Assembly (NCBI GenBank): GCA_049613795.1
Contig: JBMZCX010000001.1
Coordinates: forward strand, 49,751-113,750
Source: Thalassotalea_B sp049613795
GTDB taxonomy: Bacteria > Pseudomonadota > Gammaproteobacteria > Enterobacterales > Alteromonadaceae
Length of the DNA: 64,000 nucleotides
Direction: 5' to 3'
The translations under genes were made by a program, and so were the position numbers. Positions 45,730 through 54,694 of the stretch are shown here, piece after piece (within the stretch, counting starts at the first letter, position 1; every line of letters starts with the position of its first letter). The notes beneath the pieces are model-generated. The model was not told the DNA's origin and did no database searches. It saw only the letters and a program-made list of their open reading frames with translations.

Positions 45730-47604
45730 CTAAATAGGCTCAGGTTTACCGAGATAAAAACCTTGGCAGCCATCAACGAAAAGTTTCTCTAACATGTATT
45801 TTTCATCTTGGGTTTCTACGCTTTCTGCTAACACAGTGATACTTAGTCGATGAGCAAGATCTACCATTAAACGTAAAAAGTATTGATTGTTTTTGTCTTC
45901 GTCAATATTACGAGTATAAGTACTGTCCATTTTAATGAAATCAGGCTTTAAATCTCTAAAGAATTTGAACGAAGTTAAGCCAACACCAAAGCGTTCAACC
46001 GTTACTCGTGCACCTAAGCGGTGAATCATTTCAATAAAACGTTTGCTGGTTTTTATATTTTGTTGCAATCCGTACTCTGTTATTTCAAAAACTAGTTTAG
46101 CGGCAACAATAGAATCTTTTAATAAACGTCGTTCTAGCCAAATTAAAAAATGCTCATCATGAATGGTTCGCGCACTTAAGTTAATACCAAAGTGGTGATC
46201 TGAAATATTCTTTTGTTTAATTTCATTAATTGCATTATCAATAATCATTTTATCAACAGCAACGATTCTATCGAGCTTTTCAGCCATGGCGATAAAAGAG
46301 ACGGTTGGCAGCATTTCTTCATTTGAGTTAAGAAAACGCGCTAAAATTTCGCTGTAGACTTTGTTGTTTCTGCTGCTTGGTTTGATGTGCTGTACGAGTA
46401 ATGTAACCCGTTGTCCCTCTAAAACGCTGTCTATTTCTTGTCGCCAGTTTTGATTGCCATAATTGGCACTATTACTTGCTAAAATGTCGGTGTCTTTTTG
46501 GGCGTACCAAGCATTTTTTTGCTTAGTTTGTGCAATACTGATGCCTGTATCTACAAGGGCTAATAATTCACCTAAAGGTTTGTCTTTATTAAATCCTACC
46601 AAACCAGTGTATGCGACAGAGTCTAAGTCTGAAGATTGTTGGTACTGATTAAATTGTTCAGTTAATAACTCAGTATAGCGCTCGGCCTCTTGAATGGTTA
46701 TATTGGGTAGTACAGTGGCGAAATCAGAACTGTTTAATCTAAACAGTTGAGCGCCTTTAAAACGGACTATCGTGTTCTTCATAATATCGGCTACTTTACA
46801 AATATAATTATCGCCTTCATGGTAGCCATGAATTTGATTAATTGTTTGTAGCTCTGAACAGCGAGTAATAGTTAATACACCAAAGTTGATTGATTCATTC
46901 TGGCTATCAAAAAACTGAACAAATCGACTTCTGTTGTCTAATTGTGTTAAAGGTTCAACATAAGCCTCTTTCTCAAGAATGGTGGTGCCTTCAACATGTT
47001 TATCAAGTAATCCCGTTAATTCTGATAAAATAGCTTGAACATAAGGTAAGTTTATTATGGTGCTATCATCACTCTCATGATGTTGCGCTTTAGGGTTAAC
47101 AATATTATTAATACTGACATTTATTTGTTTACCCACTTGAGTTGCCACTTTTTTATTGCGTTGAGTGTTTAACCAACTGGCAATAACAGCCCCAATAAAA
47201 CTTGCTAAGAAAATTGCGATAATTAGCCACTGAATAAATTGTGCTTCAGTACTAATATTTAATTGAAAACTAACTGTGTATTTATTTTTGGTTGTAAGGG
47301 TTGTTGCGTCGGGAGTTAAAAGTTTTTCTAAAGCGGATAATGACTTAGTTACTGACAGTAAAGAATTTTTTTCTGCATCAGTAATTACTAATTTTTTATA
47401 TTTAAAGCTGTTGTTTATGTGATTGAACAATGCTTGCTGATCTATATCAGTTAATGCGGTCATTTGAGACAATAAGGTTTTATGCTGCTGCTGTTGTTCA
47501 ACAACAAGTTGTTTAGATAAGTGCACCGCAATAGCTGTCATAGTTAAACTAAATAGCAAGCCAAATATAATACTGCGGAATAACAACTGCGAATATGTAT
47601 ACAT
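45730..47604 (-). CDS. Membrane protein with degenerate GGDEF and EAL domains (CsrD/LapD-like)
   Basis: 624 residues from ATG at 47604, which has AAGG 6 bases upstream; an upstream ATG at 47661 lacks a site. Two membrane helices (about 8-27 and 120-140) enclose a short periplasmic domain of about 90 residues. The GGDEF site reads RLNSSDF and so should be inactive as a cyclase. The EAL domain has SEILARF for EAL-type and ERFGVGLTS for DDFGTG-type, so phosphodiesterase activity is unlikely. Such proteins act as c-di-GMP sensors (LapD) or RNA-decay factors (CsrD). Which one applies is not decidable here. Confidence 0.8.
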   Translation of the reverse strand: MYTYSQLLFRSIIFGLLFSLTMTAIAVHLSKQLVVEQQQQHKTLLSQMTALTDIDQQALFNHINNSFKYKKLVITDAEKNSLLSVTKSLSALEKLLTPDATTLTTKNKYTVSFQLNISTEAQFIQWLIIAIFLASFIGAVIASWLNTQRNKKVATQVGKQINVSINNIVNPKAQHHESDDSTIINLPYVQAILSELTGLLDKHVEGTTILEKEAYVEPLTQLDNRSRFVQFFDSQNESINFGVLTITRCSELQTINQIHGYHEGDNYICKVADIMKNTIVRFKGAQLFRLNSSDFATVLPNITIQEAERYTELLTEQFNQYQQSSDLDSVAYTGLVGFNKDKPLGELLALVDTGISIAQTKQKNAWYAQKDTDILASNSANYGNQNWRQEIDSVLEGQRVTLLVQHIKPSSRNNKVYSEILARFLNSNEEMLPTVSFIAMAEKLDRIVAVDKMIIDNAINEIKQKNISDHHFGINLSARTIHDEHFLIWLERRLLKDSIVAAKLVFEITEYGLQQNIKTSKRFIEMIHRLGARVTVERFGVGLTSFKFFRDLKPDFIKMDSTYTRNIDEDKNNQYFLRLMVDLAHRLSITVLAESVETQDEKYMLEKLFVDGCQGFYLGKPEPI

Positions 47605-47798
47605 AGTTAACCTTGTGTCGTTGGTAGTGGTAATTTTTTGAAAAAAAATTGTTAATTTCATTTATAGCATGAAAAATGAACTTTTCCTAACTGCTTGTAA
47701 TTTAAATATAGTCTAGAAATAAATGTGGTTAGTAGCCGAATGAAATAGTTTTAATTATTGTGACTGATAGTTAGTTAATATCTATATAAGATTTTGCC

Positions 47799-47827
47799 TT
47801 GCGTATTGGCCTACTTCACTATATAAT
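47799..47827 (+). promoter_or_regulatory. Strong promoter upstream of rimP
   Basis: TTGCGT (47799-47804) and a perfect TATAAT (47822-47827) are exactly 17 bases apart, followed by a GC-rich discriminator CCGCGGC, typical of stringently controlled promoters. It likely drives the rimP-nusA-infB operon and the leader RNA below. Confidence 0.75.
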
Positions 47828-47833
47828 CCGCGG

Positions 47834-47972
47834 CATCAAAATATAACAATATGTCACTGTAAATTTACTTGGTTCAGCCTATAAATTTATTATTGTTATC
47901 GCAAATAAAGAATTACTTCTTATTTGTTGTCGTGGGTTCAGTGAATAAAGCCCCGAATTTTGGGGTTTTTTT
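47834..47972 (+). ncRNA. Leader RNA or small RNA upstream of rimP
   Basis: About 140 bases between the promoter and the first terminator carry no ORF or tRNA. Structure visible: ATAACAATA (47843-47851) pairs with TATTGTTAT (47891-47899); CAAATAA...GAA with TTC...TTATTTG (47902-47929); then a terminator. E. coli has tRNA metY in this position; here no tRNA fold was found. It may be an attenuated leader or an independent small RNA. Confidence 0.4.
47947..47972 (+). terminator. First terminator in the rimP leader
   Basis: CCCC / GGGG arms extended by A-T pairs (AAAGCCCC ... GGGGTTTTTTT). Confidence 0.7.
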
Positions 47973-48017
47973 GTATCTGACGGTTCATCAAATACAAAAA
48001 CAGTAATATCTATTATT

Positions 48018-48037
48018 GGGCTATAAGCCCTTTTTTT
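48018..48037 (+). terminator. Second terminator in the rimP leader
   Basis: GGGCT-ATA-AGCCC followed by seven T residues, 30 bases before rimP. Two terminators in series within the leader imply antitermination or partial read-through into the operon. Confidence 0.75.
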
Positions 48038-48066
48038 GTTTCTGGACGCTGAATTGGAGAAGTTGA

Positions 48067-48525
48067 TTGGCTAAGTTTGAGCACAAATTAACAGATATGT
48101 TACGCCCTGCTGTAGAAGAAGTAGGCAAAGAATTATTAGGAATTGAATATGTGAGCGCAGGCAACAATTCAATCTTGAGAATATTTATTGACCATGAAAA
48201 TGGCATTGATGTTGATGATTGCGCCGAAGTTAGTCGCCAAGTTGGCGCTATTTTAGACGTTGAAGACCCTATCAGCAGCGAATATAGCTTAGAAGTGTCA
48301 TCACCAGGGCTTGATCGCCCATTATTTGATTTACCTCACTTTCAAGAGGTTATTGGCGAAACAATCAACGTTAAAATTTCAATGCCGTTAAATGGCCGTC
48401 GTAAGTTTAAAGGCACATTAGTAGCGATTGAAAATGACACACTAATTGTAACGGTTGACGGTGAAGATTATGAACTTATCTTTAGCAATATAGATAAAGC
48501 GAATCTTGTACCTAAATTTGCATAA
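48067..48525 (+). CDS. rimP: RimP: ribosome maturation factor
   Basis: 152 residues (E. coli 150) needed for 30S assembly. Conserved segments: LGIEYVSAGNNSILRIFID, DVDDCAEVSRQVGAILDVEDPI and EVSSPGLDRPLF. The start is TTG at 48067 with GGAG 7 bases upstream. It is the first gene of the rimP-nusA-infB-rbfA-truB operon. Confidence 0.96.
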   Translation: MAKFEHKLTDMLRPAVEEVGKELLGIEYVSAGNNSILRIFIDHENGIDVDDCAEVSRQVGAILDVEDPISSEYSLEVSSPGLDRPLFDLPHFQEVIGETINVKISMPLNGRRKFKGTLVAIENDTLIVTVDGEDYELIFSNIDKANLVPKFA

Positions 48526-48564
48526 AAGTTTTGAATTAAAACGAATAACGTAAGGCTAAAAAGC

Positions 48565-50061
48565 ATGAGTAAAGAAATATTACTAGTTGTAGATGCCGTA
48601 TCTAACGAAAAAGCATTACCACGTGAAAGCATATTTGAAGCAATGGAAACCGCTTTAGAAACCGCAACTAAGAAAAAATATGAAGGCGACATCACTGTAA
48701 GAGTGTGTATTGATCGCAAAACAGGTGAATTTGACACTTTTAGACGTTGGTTAGTTGTTGATGATACTGATGAACCAGTTGAATTCCCTTATTCTGAAAT
48801 TGGTTTAGCGGCAGCGCAATACGACCAACCTGAAATTCAGGTAGGTGATTACACTGAAGAGCAAATTGAATCAGTTACATTTGACCGCATTACCACACAA
48901 ACGGCTAAACAAGTTATCGTACAAAAAGTACGTGAAGCTGAACGTGCATTAATTGTTGACGCATATCAAGAGCAAGTAGGTGAGTTAATTACAGGTGTCG
49001 TGAAAAAAGCGAGCAGAGACAGCGTAATTTTAGACTTAGGTAATAATGCAGAAGCGATTATCTATCGTGATGACATGCTTCCTCGTGAAGTATTTCGTCC
49101 AGGTGACCGCATACGCGGTTTACTTTATGCGATTAAGCCAGAAGCGCGTGGCGCACAATTATTTGTAAGCCGTGCAAAACCTGAAATGCTTATCGAATTA
49201 TTCCGTGTTGAAGTGCCAGAAATTGGCGAAGAAATGCTGGAAATTAAAGGCGCTGCTCGTGATCCCGGCTCTCGTGCTAAAATTGCTGTTAAAAGCAATG
49301 ACAAACGCATTGACCCAGTTGGCGCGTGTGTGGGTATGCGTGGTTCACGTGTGCAAGCTGTTTCGGGCGAATTAGCTGGTGAACGTGTTGATATCGTTTT
49401 ATATGACGACAATCCAGCACAGTTTGTTATTAACGCAATGGCACCTGCTGAAGTTGCATCAATTATTGTTGATGAAGACAAAGGCACTATGGATATTGCT
49501 GTTGAAGAAGGTAACTTAGCTATGGCCATTGGTCGTAGTGGTCAAAACGTACGTTTAGCCAGCCAACTAACAGGTTGGGAACTAAACGTAATGACAGTTG
49601 ATGACATGAATGAAAAGCATCAAGCTGAAAATGACAAAGTACTGACACTTTTCACTGATAAACTTGACATAGATGAAGACTTTGCAACATTACTTGCTGA
49701 TGAAGGTTTTACTTCATTAGAAGAAGTCGCTTACGTGCCTGCATCAGAGTTATTAGAAATTAACGGTATGGACGAAGATATCGTTGAAGAATTAAGAGAA
49801 AGAGCAAAAGCTGCTTTAACCACACAAGCATTAGCCAGTGAAGAAACACTAGAAAATGCAGAGCCTGCGGAAGACTTATTAAACCTTGAAGGTTTAGAGC
49901 GTCATTTAGCATTTGTATTAGCGAGTCGCGGTGTTATTACACTGGAAGACTTAGCTGAACAAGGTGTTGATGAAATAGCAGATATTGAAGAATTAGATGA
50001 AACTAAAGCTGGTGAGTTAATCATGGCTGCACGTAACATTTGTTGGTTTAACGAAGAATAA
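48565..50061 (+). CDS. nusA: NusA: transcription termination/antitermination factor
   Basis: 498 residues (E. coli 495). The N-terminal RNA polymerase-binding domain covers about 1-130, the S1 domain about 135-200 (GVVKKASRDSVILDLGNNAEAII), and two KH domains follow (GACVGMRGSRVQAVSGEL, AIGRSGQNVRLASQL). Two acidic C-terminal repeats (about 360-420 and 435-495) are as in E. coli. It controls pausing, termination and antitermination. Its position after two leader terminators invites autoregulation. Confidence 0.98.
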   Translation: MSKEILLVVDAVSNEKALPRESIFEAMETALETATKKKYEGDITVRVCIDRKTGEFDTFRRWLVVDDTDEPVEFPYSEIGLAAAQYDQPEIQVGDYTEEQIESVTFDRITTQTAKQVIVQKVREAERALIVDAYQEQVGELITGVVKKASRDSVILDLGNNAEAIIYRDDMLPREVFRPGDRIRGLLYAIKPEARGAQLFVSRAKPEMLIELFRVEVPEIGEEMLEIKGAARDPGSRAKIAVKSNDKRIDPVGACVGMRGSRVQAVSGELAGERVDIVLYDDNPAQFVINAMAPAEVASIIVDEDKGTMDIAVEEGNLAMAIGRSGQNVRLASQLTGWELNVMTVDDMNEKHQAENDKVLTLFTDKLDIDEDFATLLADEGFTSLEEVAYVPASELLEINGMDEDIVEELRERAKAALTTQALASEETLENAEPAEDLLNLEGLERHLAFVLASRGVITLEDLAEQGVDEIADIEELDETKAGELIMAARNICWFNEE

Positions 50062-50082
50062 TCGCCGGGAGAACATAGTAAA

Positions 50083-52737
50083 ATGGCAGACGTAACTGTA
50101 GAAGAACTCGCCAAAGAAATTGGTGCACCGGTTGAAAGATTAGTGAGCCAATTGGCAGACATAGGGATGACGAAGTCGACTTCTGACTCTATTACACAAA
50201 AAGAAAAAGAATCGCTTTTAGATCATTTGAAAAAGCAGCATGGTGATGATACATCAGCTGAACCAAGTAAAATGACGTTAAACCGTAAGAAAAAATCAAC
50301 ACTAGTACTTGGCAGTGGCAGTAAAGCTAAGTCGGTACAAGTTGAAGTGCGTAAAAAGCGTACTTACGTTAAACGTAGCGAGCTTGAAGAGCAACAATTA
50401 GCTGAAGCAGAAGAGAAAGCACGTATTGAAGCCGAAGCGAAAGCAGCTGAAGAAGCAGCAGCCAAAGCCGAAGCGGAAGCGAAAGCGGCTGAAGAAGCAC
50501 GCGCAAGAGCGAAAGAAGCGGCTGAAGTAAAAGCTCGCTTAGCAGAAGAAGCTAAAAATAAAGCGAAAGAAGCAGCTAAAGCCAAAGCGGTTAAAGTTGA
50601 AAAAGCGCCAGCACCTGCTGAAAGTGAAGAAGCTAAAAAATTACGTTTAGCTGCTGAAAAAGAAGCGGAAGCGAAAGCAGAAGCAGAAGCAAAAGCAGCA
50701 GCCGAAGCCGCGAAGAAGTTAGCTGAAGAAAACGAAGCCCGTTGGAAAGAGCAAGAAGCTGAGCGTAAAAAGCATGAAAATGATGTGGTTCACTTAACGT
50801 CTTCTAAATATGCGCAAGAAGCTGAAGACAAAGTTGATGCAGCAGACGAAGGTAGTCGTCGTCGCCGTAAGAAAAAATCGGCAGCAGACAACCGAGGCAA
50901 CAAATTTGGTAAAGGTAAAGGCAAAAAAACCTTGTCTGCACCACAAAGTTTACAACATGGCTTCCAAAAGCCTGCTGAAACTAAGCTTCAAGAAGTGCGC
51001 ATTGGTGAAACAATTTCAGTAGCAGAACTAGCCAACAAAATGTCTGTTAAAGGCGCTGAAGTGGTTAAAGTTATGTTTAAAATGGGTGCTATGGCAACCA
51101 TTAACCAAGTGATTGACCAAGAAACTGCCGCTTTAGTTGCAGAAGAAATGGGCCGTGACGTAGTATTAGTGAAAGAAAATGCCTTAGAAGAAGCGGTATT
51201 ATCTGACCGTGGTGCTTCTGGTGAAGCTATTACACGTGCACCTGTTGTTACTATTATGGGTCACGTTGACCACGGTAAAACATCATTACTTGATTATATT
51301 CGTGAAGCAAAAGTTGCTGCGGGTGAAGCCGGTGGAATTACACAGCACATTGGCGCATATCATGTAGAAACGGGTCATGGCATGATCACGTTCTTAGATA
51401 CTCCAGGTCACGCTGCGTTTACGGCAATGCGTTCTCGTGGTGCAAAAGCAACAGATATTGTTGTTATTGTAGTAGCTGCAGATGACGGTGTAATGCCACA
51501 AACTATTGAAGCTATTCAACATGCCAAAGCGTCAGATGCACCAATTATTATAGCTGTTAATAAAATGGATAAAGAATCAGCTGACCCAGATCGTGTGAAA
51601 AGCGAATTATCGCAGCACGACGTGCTTTCAGAAGAATGGGGCGGGGATGTTCAGTTTGTTCACGTATCAGCTAAAACAGGCTTAGGCATTGACGAATTAC
51701 TTGATGCGGTATTATTACAGTCTGAAGTATTAGAGTTAACAGCTGTTGTTGATAAAATGGCAAACGGTGTTGTAGTTGAGTCTAAACTTGATAAAGGCCG
51801 TGGTCCAGTAGCAACCGTACTTGTTCAAGAAGGTACGCTTAACCAAGGTGATATCGTATTATGTGGCTTAGAATATGGCCGTGTACGTGCGATGAGAGAC
51901 GAACTTGGTAAAGACGTTAAAACAGCGGGTCCTTCAATTCCTGTGGAAATACTTGGTTTAAGTGGTGTACCACAATCAGGTGACGAAGCAACTGTTGTAA
52001 AAGATGAAAAGAAAGCACGTGAAGTAGCGCTTTATCGTCAAGGTAAATTCCGTGATGTTAAATTAGCACGCCAACAAAAAGCGAAACTTGAGAACATGTT
52101 CTCTAATATGGCTGAAGGCGATGTTTCTGAAGTTAATGTGGTACTTAAGTCAGACGTTCAAGGTTCACTTGAAGCGATTTCTGATTCATTAGTTAAACTT
52201 TCAACTGACGAAGTTAAAGTGAAAATTATTGGTTCAGGTGTTGGTGGAATTACCGAAACTGACGCGTCATTAGCTGCAGCCTCTAATGCCATTGTGGTTG
52301 GCTTTAACGTTCGTGCTGATGCAGCCGCGCGTAAAGTCATTGACTCTGAAAACTTAGATTTACGTTACTACAGCGTTATCTACCAATTAATTGATGAAGT
52401 TAAACAAGCGATGAGCGGTATGCTTGCGCCAGAGTTTAAACAAGAAATTATTGGTCTTGCTCAAGTTCGTGACGTGTTTAAATCACCAAAAATTGGCGCT
52501 ATCGCTGGTTGTATGGTTACTGAAGGTATTATTAAGCGTTCAGCACCAATTCGTGTATTACGTGAAAACGTGGTTATTTATGAAGGTGAGCTTGAATCGC
52601 TACGTCGCTTTAAAGACGATGTTCAAGAAGTTCGTAAAGATACTGAGTGTGGTATTGGTGTTAAGAACTATAATGACGTTAGAGTTGGCGACCAAATCGA
52701 AGTATTTGAAACTGTTGAAGTACAACGTACATTATAA
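50083..52737 (+). CDS. infB: InfB: translation initiation factor IF-2
   Basis: 884 residues (E. coli 890). An N-terminal IF2N domain is followed by a long Ala/Glu/Lys-rich helical region (about 100-235), a second IF2N domain, and the G domain starting near 392 with GHVDHGKTS (G1), DTPGH (G3) and NKMD (G4). The C-terminal domains bind fMet-tRNA. An internal start giving a shorter IF-2 form, as in E. coli, is possible but not proven. It follows nusA by 21 bases. Confidence 0.98.
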   Translation: MADVTVEELAKEIGAPVERLVSQLADIGMTKSTSDSITQKEKESLLDHLKKQHGDDTSAEPSKMTLNRKKKSTLVLGSGSKAKSVQVEVRKKRTYVKRSELEEQQLAEAEEKARIEAEAKAAEEAAAKAEAEAKAAEEARARAKEAAEVKARLAEEAKNKAKEAAKAKAVKVEKAPAPAESEEAKKLRLAAEKEAEAKAEAEAKAAAEAAKKLAEENEARWKEQEAERKKHENDVVHLTSSKYAQEAEDKVDAADEGSRRRRKKKSAADNRGNKFGKGKGKKTLSAPQSLQHGFQKPAETKLQEVRIGETISVAELANKMSVKGAEVVKVMFKMGAMATINQVIDQETAALVAEEMGRDVVLVKENALEEAVLSDRGASGEAITRAPVVTIMGHVDHGKTSLLDYIREAKVAAGEAGGITQHIGAYHVETGHGMITFLDTPGHAAFTAMRSRGAKATDIVVIVVAADDGVMPQTIEAIQHAKASDAPIIIAVNKMDKESADPDRVKSELSQHDVLSEEWGGDVQFVHVSAKTGLGIDELLDAVLLQSEVLELTAVVDKMANGVVVESKLDKGRGPVATVLVQEGTLNQGDIVLCGLEYGRVRAMRDELGKDVKTAGPSIPVEILGLSGVPQSGDEATVVKDEKKAREVALYRQGKFRDVKLARQQKAKLENMFSNMAEGDVSEVNVVLKSDVQGSLEAISDSLVKLSTDEVKVKIIGSGVGGITETDASLAAASNAIVVGFNVRADAAARKVIDSENLDLRYYSVIYQLIDEVKQAMSGMLAPEFKQEIIGLAQVRDVFKSPKIGAIAGCMVTEGIIKRSAPIRVLRENVVIYEGELESLRRFKDDVQEVRKDTECGIGVKNYNDVRVGDQIEVFETVEVQRTL

Positions 52738-52765
52738 ATAGTTTCGGCTACATCGTTCTAAAACT

Positions 52766-52792
52766 AAATGGGGGCTAAGCCCCCATTTTAAT
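52766..52792 (+). terminator. Hairpin between infB and rbfA
   Basis: AAATGGGGGC / GCCCCCATTT arms with a 3-base loop and a short T tail (TTTTAA). The weak tail suggests partial termination, so rbfA may still be read from the upstream promoter. Confidence 0.6.
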
Positions 52793-52846
52793 CCCTGTAT
52801 TTATACCTTAGGTATTACTGGGATTTTTTTATTTATAGGAGTTCCC

Positions 52847-53266
52847 ATGGCAAGAGAATTTGCTCGTACCGATAGAGTCGGTCAAGAAATTCAAAAAGAA
52901 GTGGCGATGATCATTCAACGCGAAGTAAAAGATCCTCGTTTGGGTATGGTTACGGTGTCTGCCGTTGAAATTACTCGTGACCTTGCTTATGCAAAAATAT
53001 TTGTCACCTTCTTCACTTTAGAAGGACAAAATGTCGATGAGTCAATTGAGATATTAAATGAAGCTGCAGGCTTTATTCGTACTATTTTAGCTAAACGTAT
53101 TAAAGCGCGAATTATGCCTGAACTAAGGTTTATTTATGACCAATCAATGGTTGAAGGTGTTCGCATGTCTACGTTAGTGGATAAAGCGGTAGCTGAAGAT
53201 GAACGCCGCTCAGGGCATTCATCTGATATTAACGACGACACTAATATTGAAACCAAGGAAGACTAA
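52847..53266 (+). CDS. rbfA: RbfA: 30S ribosome-binding factor A
   Basis: 139 residues (E. coli 133). KH-like fold protein for 16S rRNA 5'-end maturation and cold adaptation. MAREFARTDRVGQEIQKEVAMIIQREVKDPRLGMVTVSAVEI is followed by MPELRFIYDQSMVEGVRMSTLVD. The acidic tail is normal. It has AGGAG 7 bases upstream and ends 3 bases before truB. Confidence 0.97.
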   Translation: MAREFARTDRVGQEIQKEVAMIIQREVKDPRLGMVTVSAVEITRDLAYAKIFVTFFTLEGQNVDESIEILNEAAGFIRTILAKRIKARIMPELRFIYDQSMVEGVRMSTLVDKAVAEDERRSGHSSDINDDTNIETKED

Positions 53267-53269
53267 TTA

Positions 53270-54226
53270 ATGGCAAAAAAAAGAAAAGGCCGCCCAATTA
53301 ATGGCGTTCTATTGCTTGATAAGCCATATGAAATGTCTTCAAACAGCGCATTACAAAAAGTTAAGCGTATTTTTTTCGCTCAAAAAGCGGGACATACCGG
53401 TGCGCTTGACCCACTTGCTACAGGAATGTTGCCTATTTGTTTAGGTGAAGGAACGAAATTTTCTCAATATTTACTCGACACCGATAAAACCTATCAAGTA
53501 ACGGCTAAGTTAGGTATTCGCACAACCACCAGTGACGCTGATGGTGAAGTAGTGAGCGAAAAGCCAGTGAATATTTCTGATGTTCAACTAGCAGAAGCGC
53601 TTAATAGCTTTCGTGGTACGACAAAGCAAATTCCTTCAATGTATTCTGCGCTTAAATACCAAGGGCAACCTTTATATAAATATGCGCGCGAAGGTATTGA
53701 AGTACCAAGAGAGTCTCGTGATATAACCGTCTTTAATTTAGATCTTTTACGTTTTGAAGGTGATGAAGTTGACCTCGATATTCATGTATCTAAAGGAACA
53801 TACATTCGCACCATTATTGATGATTTAGGCGAATTATTAGGCTGTGGTGCACATGTCGCTCATTTACGCCGCAGCGCAGTAGGTAATTACCCGACGGCCA
53901 AAATGGTGACAATGGCACAGCTAGAAAGTTTACTTGAGCAAGCGCAAGCCGACGATATTCCACCATCAACGTTGCTTGACCCGTTATTATTGCCAATGAA
54001 TACCGCCTGTGATGGTATACCCGCAGTGTATATTGATGATATGTCAGCCAATTTTTTACGCCATGGTAATCCTGTGCAGGCTGCCAATGCGCCAGCGGAA
54101 GGATTAGTACAGGTTTATGTGACAGATCAGAATAACGATAACTCACATGAATTTATTGGTGTTGGCTTTATTGATGACGATGGCTTAGTTGCACCCAAAC
54201 GCATTACCGTGCTTGAGGCGTTATAA
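53270..54226 (+). CDS. truB: TruB: tRNA pseudouridine-55 synthase
   Basis: 318 residues (E. coli 314), making pseudouridine at position 55 of tRNAs. Catalytic Asp47 is in GHTGALDPLATGMLP. Other conserved blocks: YQVTAKLGIRTTTSDADGE, QIPSMYSALKYQGQPLYKYAREG and VSKGTYIRTIIDDLGELLGCGAH. The C-terminal PUA-like part is complete. Confidence 0.97.
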   Translation: MAKKRKGRPINGVLLLDKPYEMSSNSALQKVKRIFFAQKAGHTGALDPLATGMLPICLGEGTKFSQYLLDTDKTYQVTAKLGIRTTTSDADGEVVSEKPVNISDVQLAEALNSFRGTTKQIPSMYSALKYQGQPLYKYAREGIEVPRESRDITVFNLDLLRFEGDEVDLDIHVSKGTYIRTIIDDLGELLGCGAHVAHLRRSAVGNYPTAKMVTMAQLESLLEQAQADDIPPSTLLDPLLLPMNTACDGIPAVYIDDMSANFLRHGNPVQAANAPAEGLVQVYVTDQNNDNSHEFIGVGFIDDDGLVAPKRITVLEAL

Positions 54227-54254
54227 TTACTTTTTGCACGAGCAAAGAAAAGAG

Positions 54255-54282
54255 TTGCATTGCTATGTTTTACTGGTAGTAT
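54255..54282 (+). promoter_or_regulatory. Candidate rpsO promoter
   Basis: TTGCAT (54255-54260) and TAGTAT (54277-54282) are 16 bases apart. It lies in the 146-base leader between truB and rpsO. In E. coli S15 represses its own mRNA by a pseudoknot in this leader; ATACC-ATTA-GGTAT (about 54337-54350) is a small hairpin here. Confidence 0.4.
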
Positions 54283-54372
54283 ACGCGCTCTTCATTATCT
54301 TGCTGAATTAGTGTTTGGCTTGATAATTTTTATATACCATTAGGTATTAATGTTAAACACTAAGGATTTATT

Positions 54373-54642
54373 ATGTCTTTAAATGCTACAGAAAAAGCAG
54401 CAATTGTTGCTGAATACGCTCAAAAAGAAGGTGATACAGGTTCACCAGAAGTACAAGTTGCTTTGTTAACTACACAAATCAACCACTTACAAGGTCACTT
54501 CAAAGAGCACATCCATGATCACCACTCACGTCGTGGTTTATTACGCATGGTAAGCCAACGTCGTAAATTACTTGATTACTTAAAAGGCAAAAACGTTGAA
54601 CGTTACACGTCTTTAATCGGTAAATTAGGTCTACGTCGTTAA
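54373..54642 (+). CDS. rpsO: RpsO: 30S ribosomal protein S15
   Basis: 89 residues, as in E. coli. It has the S15 signature LLTTQINHLQGHFKEHIHDHHSRRGLLRMVSQRRKLLDYLKG and binds 16S rRNA and bridges to 23S rRNA. It has AAGGA 9-10 bases upstream. Confidence 0.98.
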   Translation: MSLNATEKAAIVAEYAQKEGDTGSPEVQVALLTTQINHLQGHFKEHIHDHHSRRGLLRMVSQRRKLLDYLKGKNVERYTSLIGKLGLRR

Positions 54643-54664
54643 TTTCGACTTAAACATAATTTCT

Positions 54665-54690
54665 AAAAGGAGCCTGATGGCTCCTTTTTT
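54665..54690. terminator. Terminator between rpsO and the DMT transporter gene
   Basis: AAAAGGAGCC / GGCTCCTTTT arms with a TGAT loop and a T run on the plus strand. The stem is symmetrical and may also end the converging transporter transcript. Confidence 0.88.
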
Positions 54691-54694
54691 GTTT

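Noticed and set aside
47820..47945. tRNA gene before rimP (expected from E. coli metY)
   Set aside because: No cloverleaf, no CCA end and no T-loop with paired arms were found, although GGGTTCA occurs near 47934.
53814..54146. 110-residue minus-strand ORF inside truB
   Set aside because: Antisense shadow of the conserved TruB frame.
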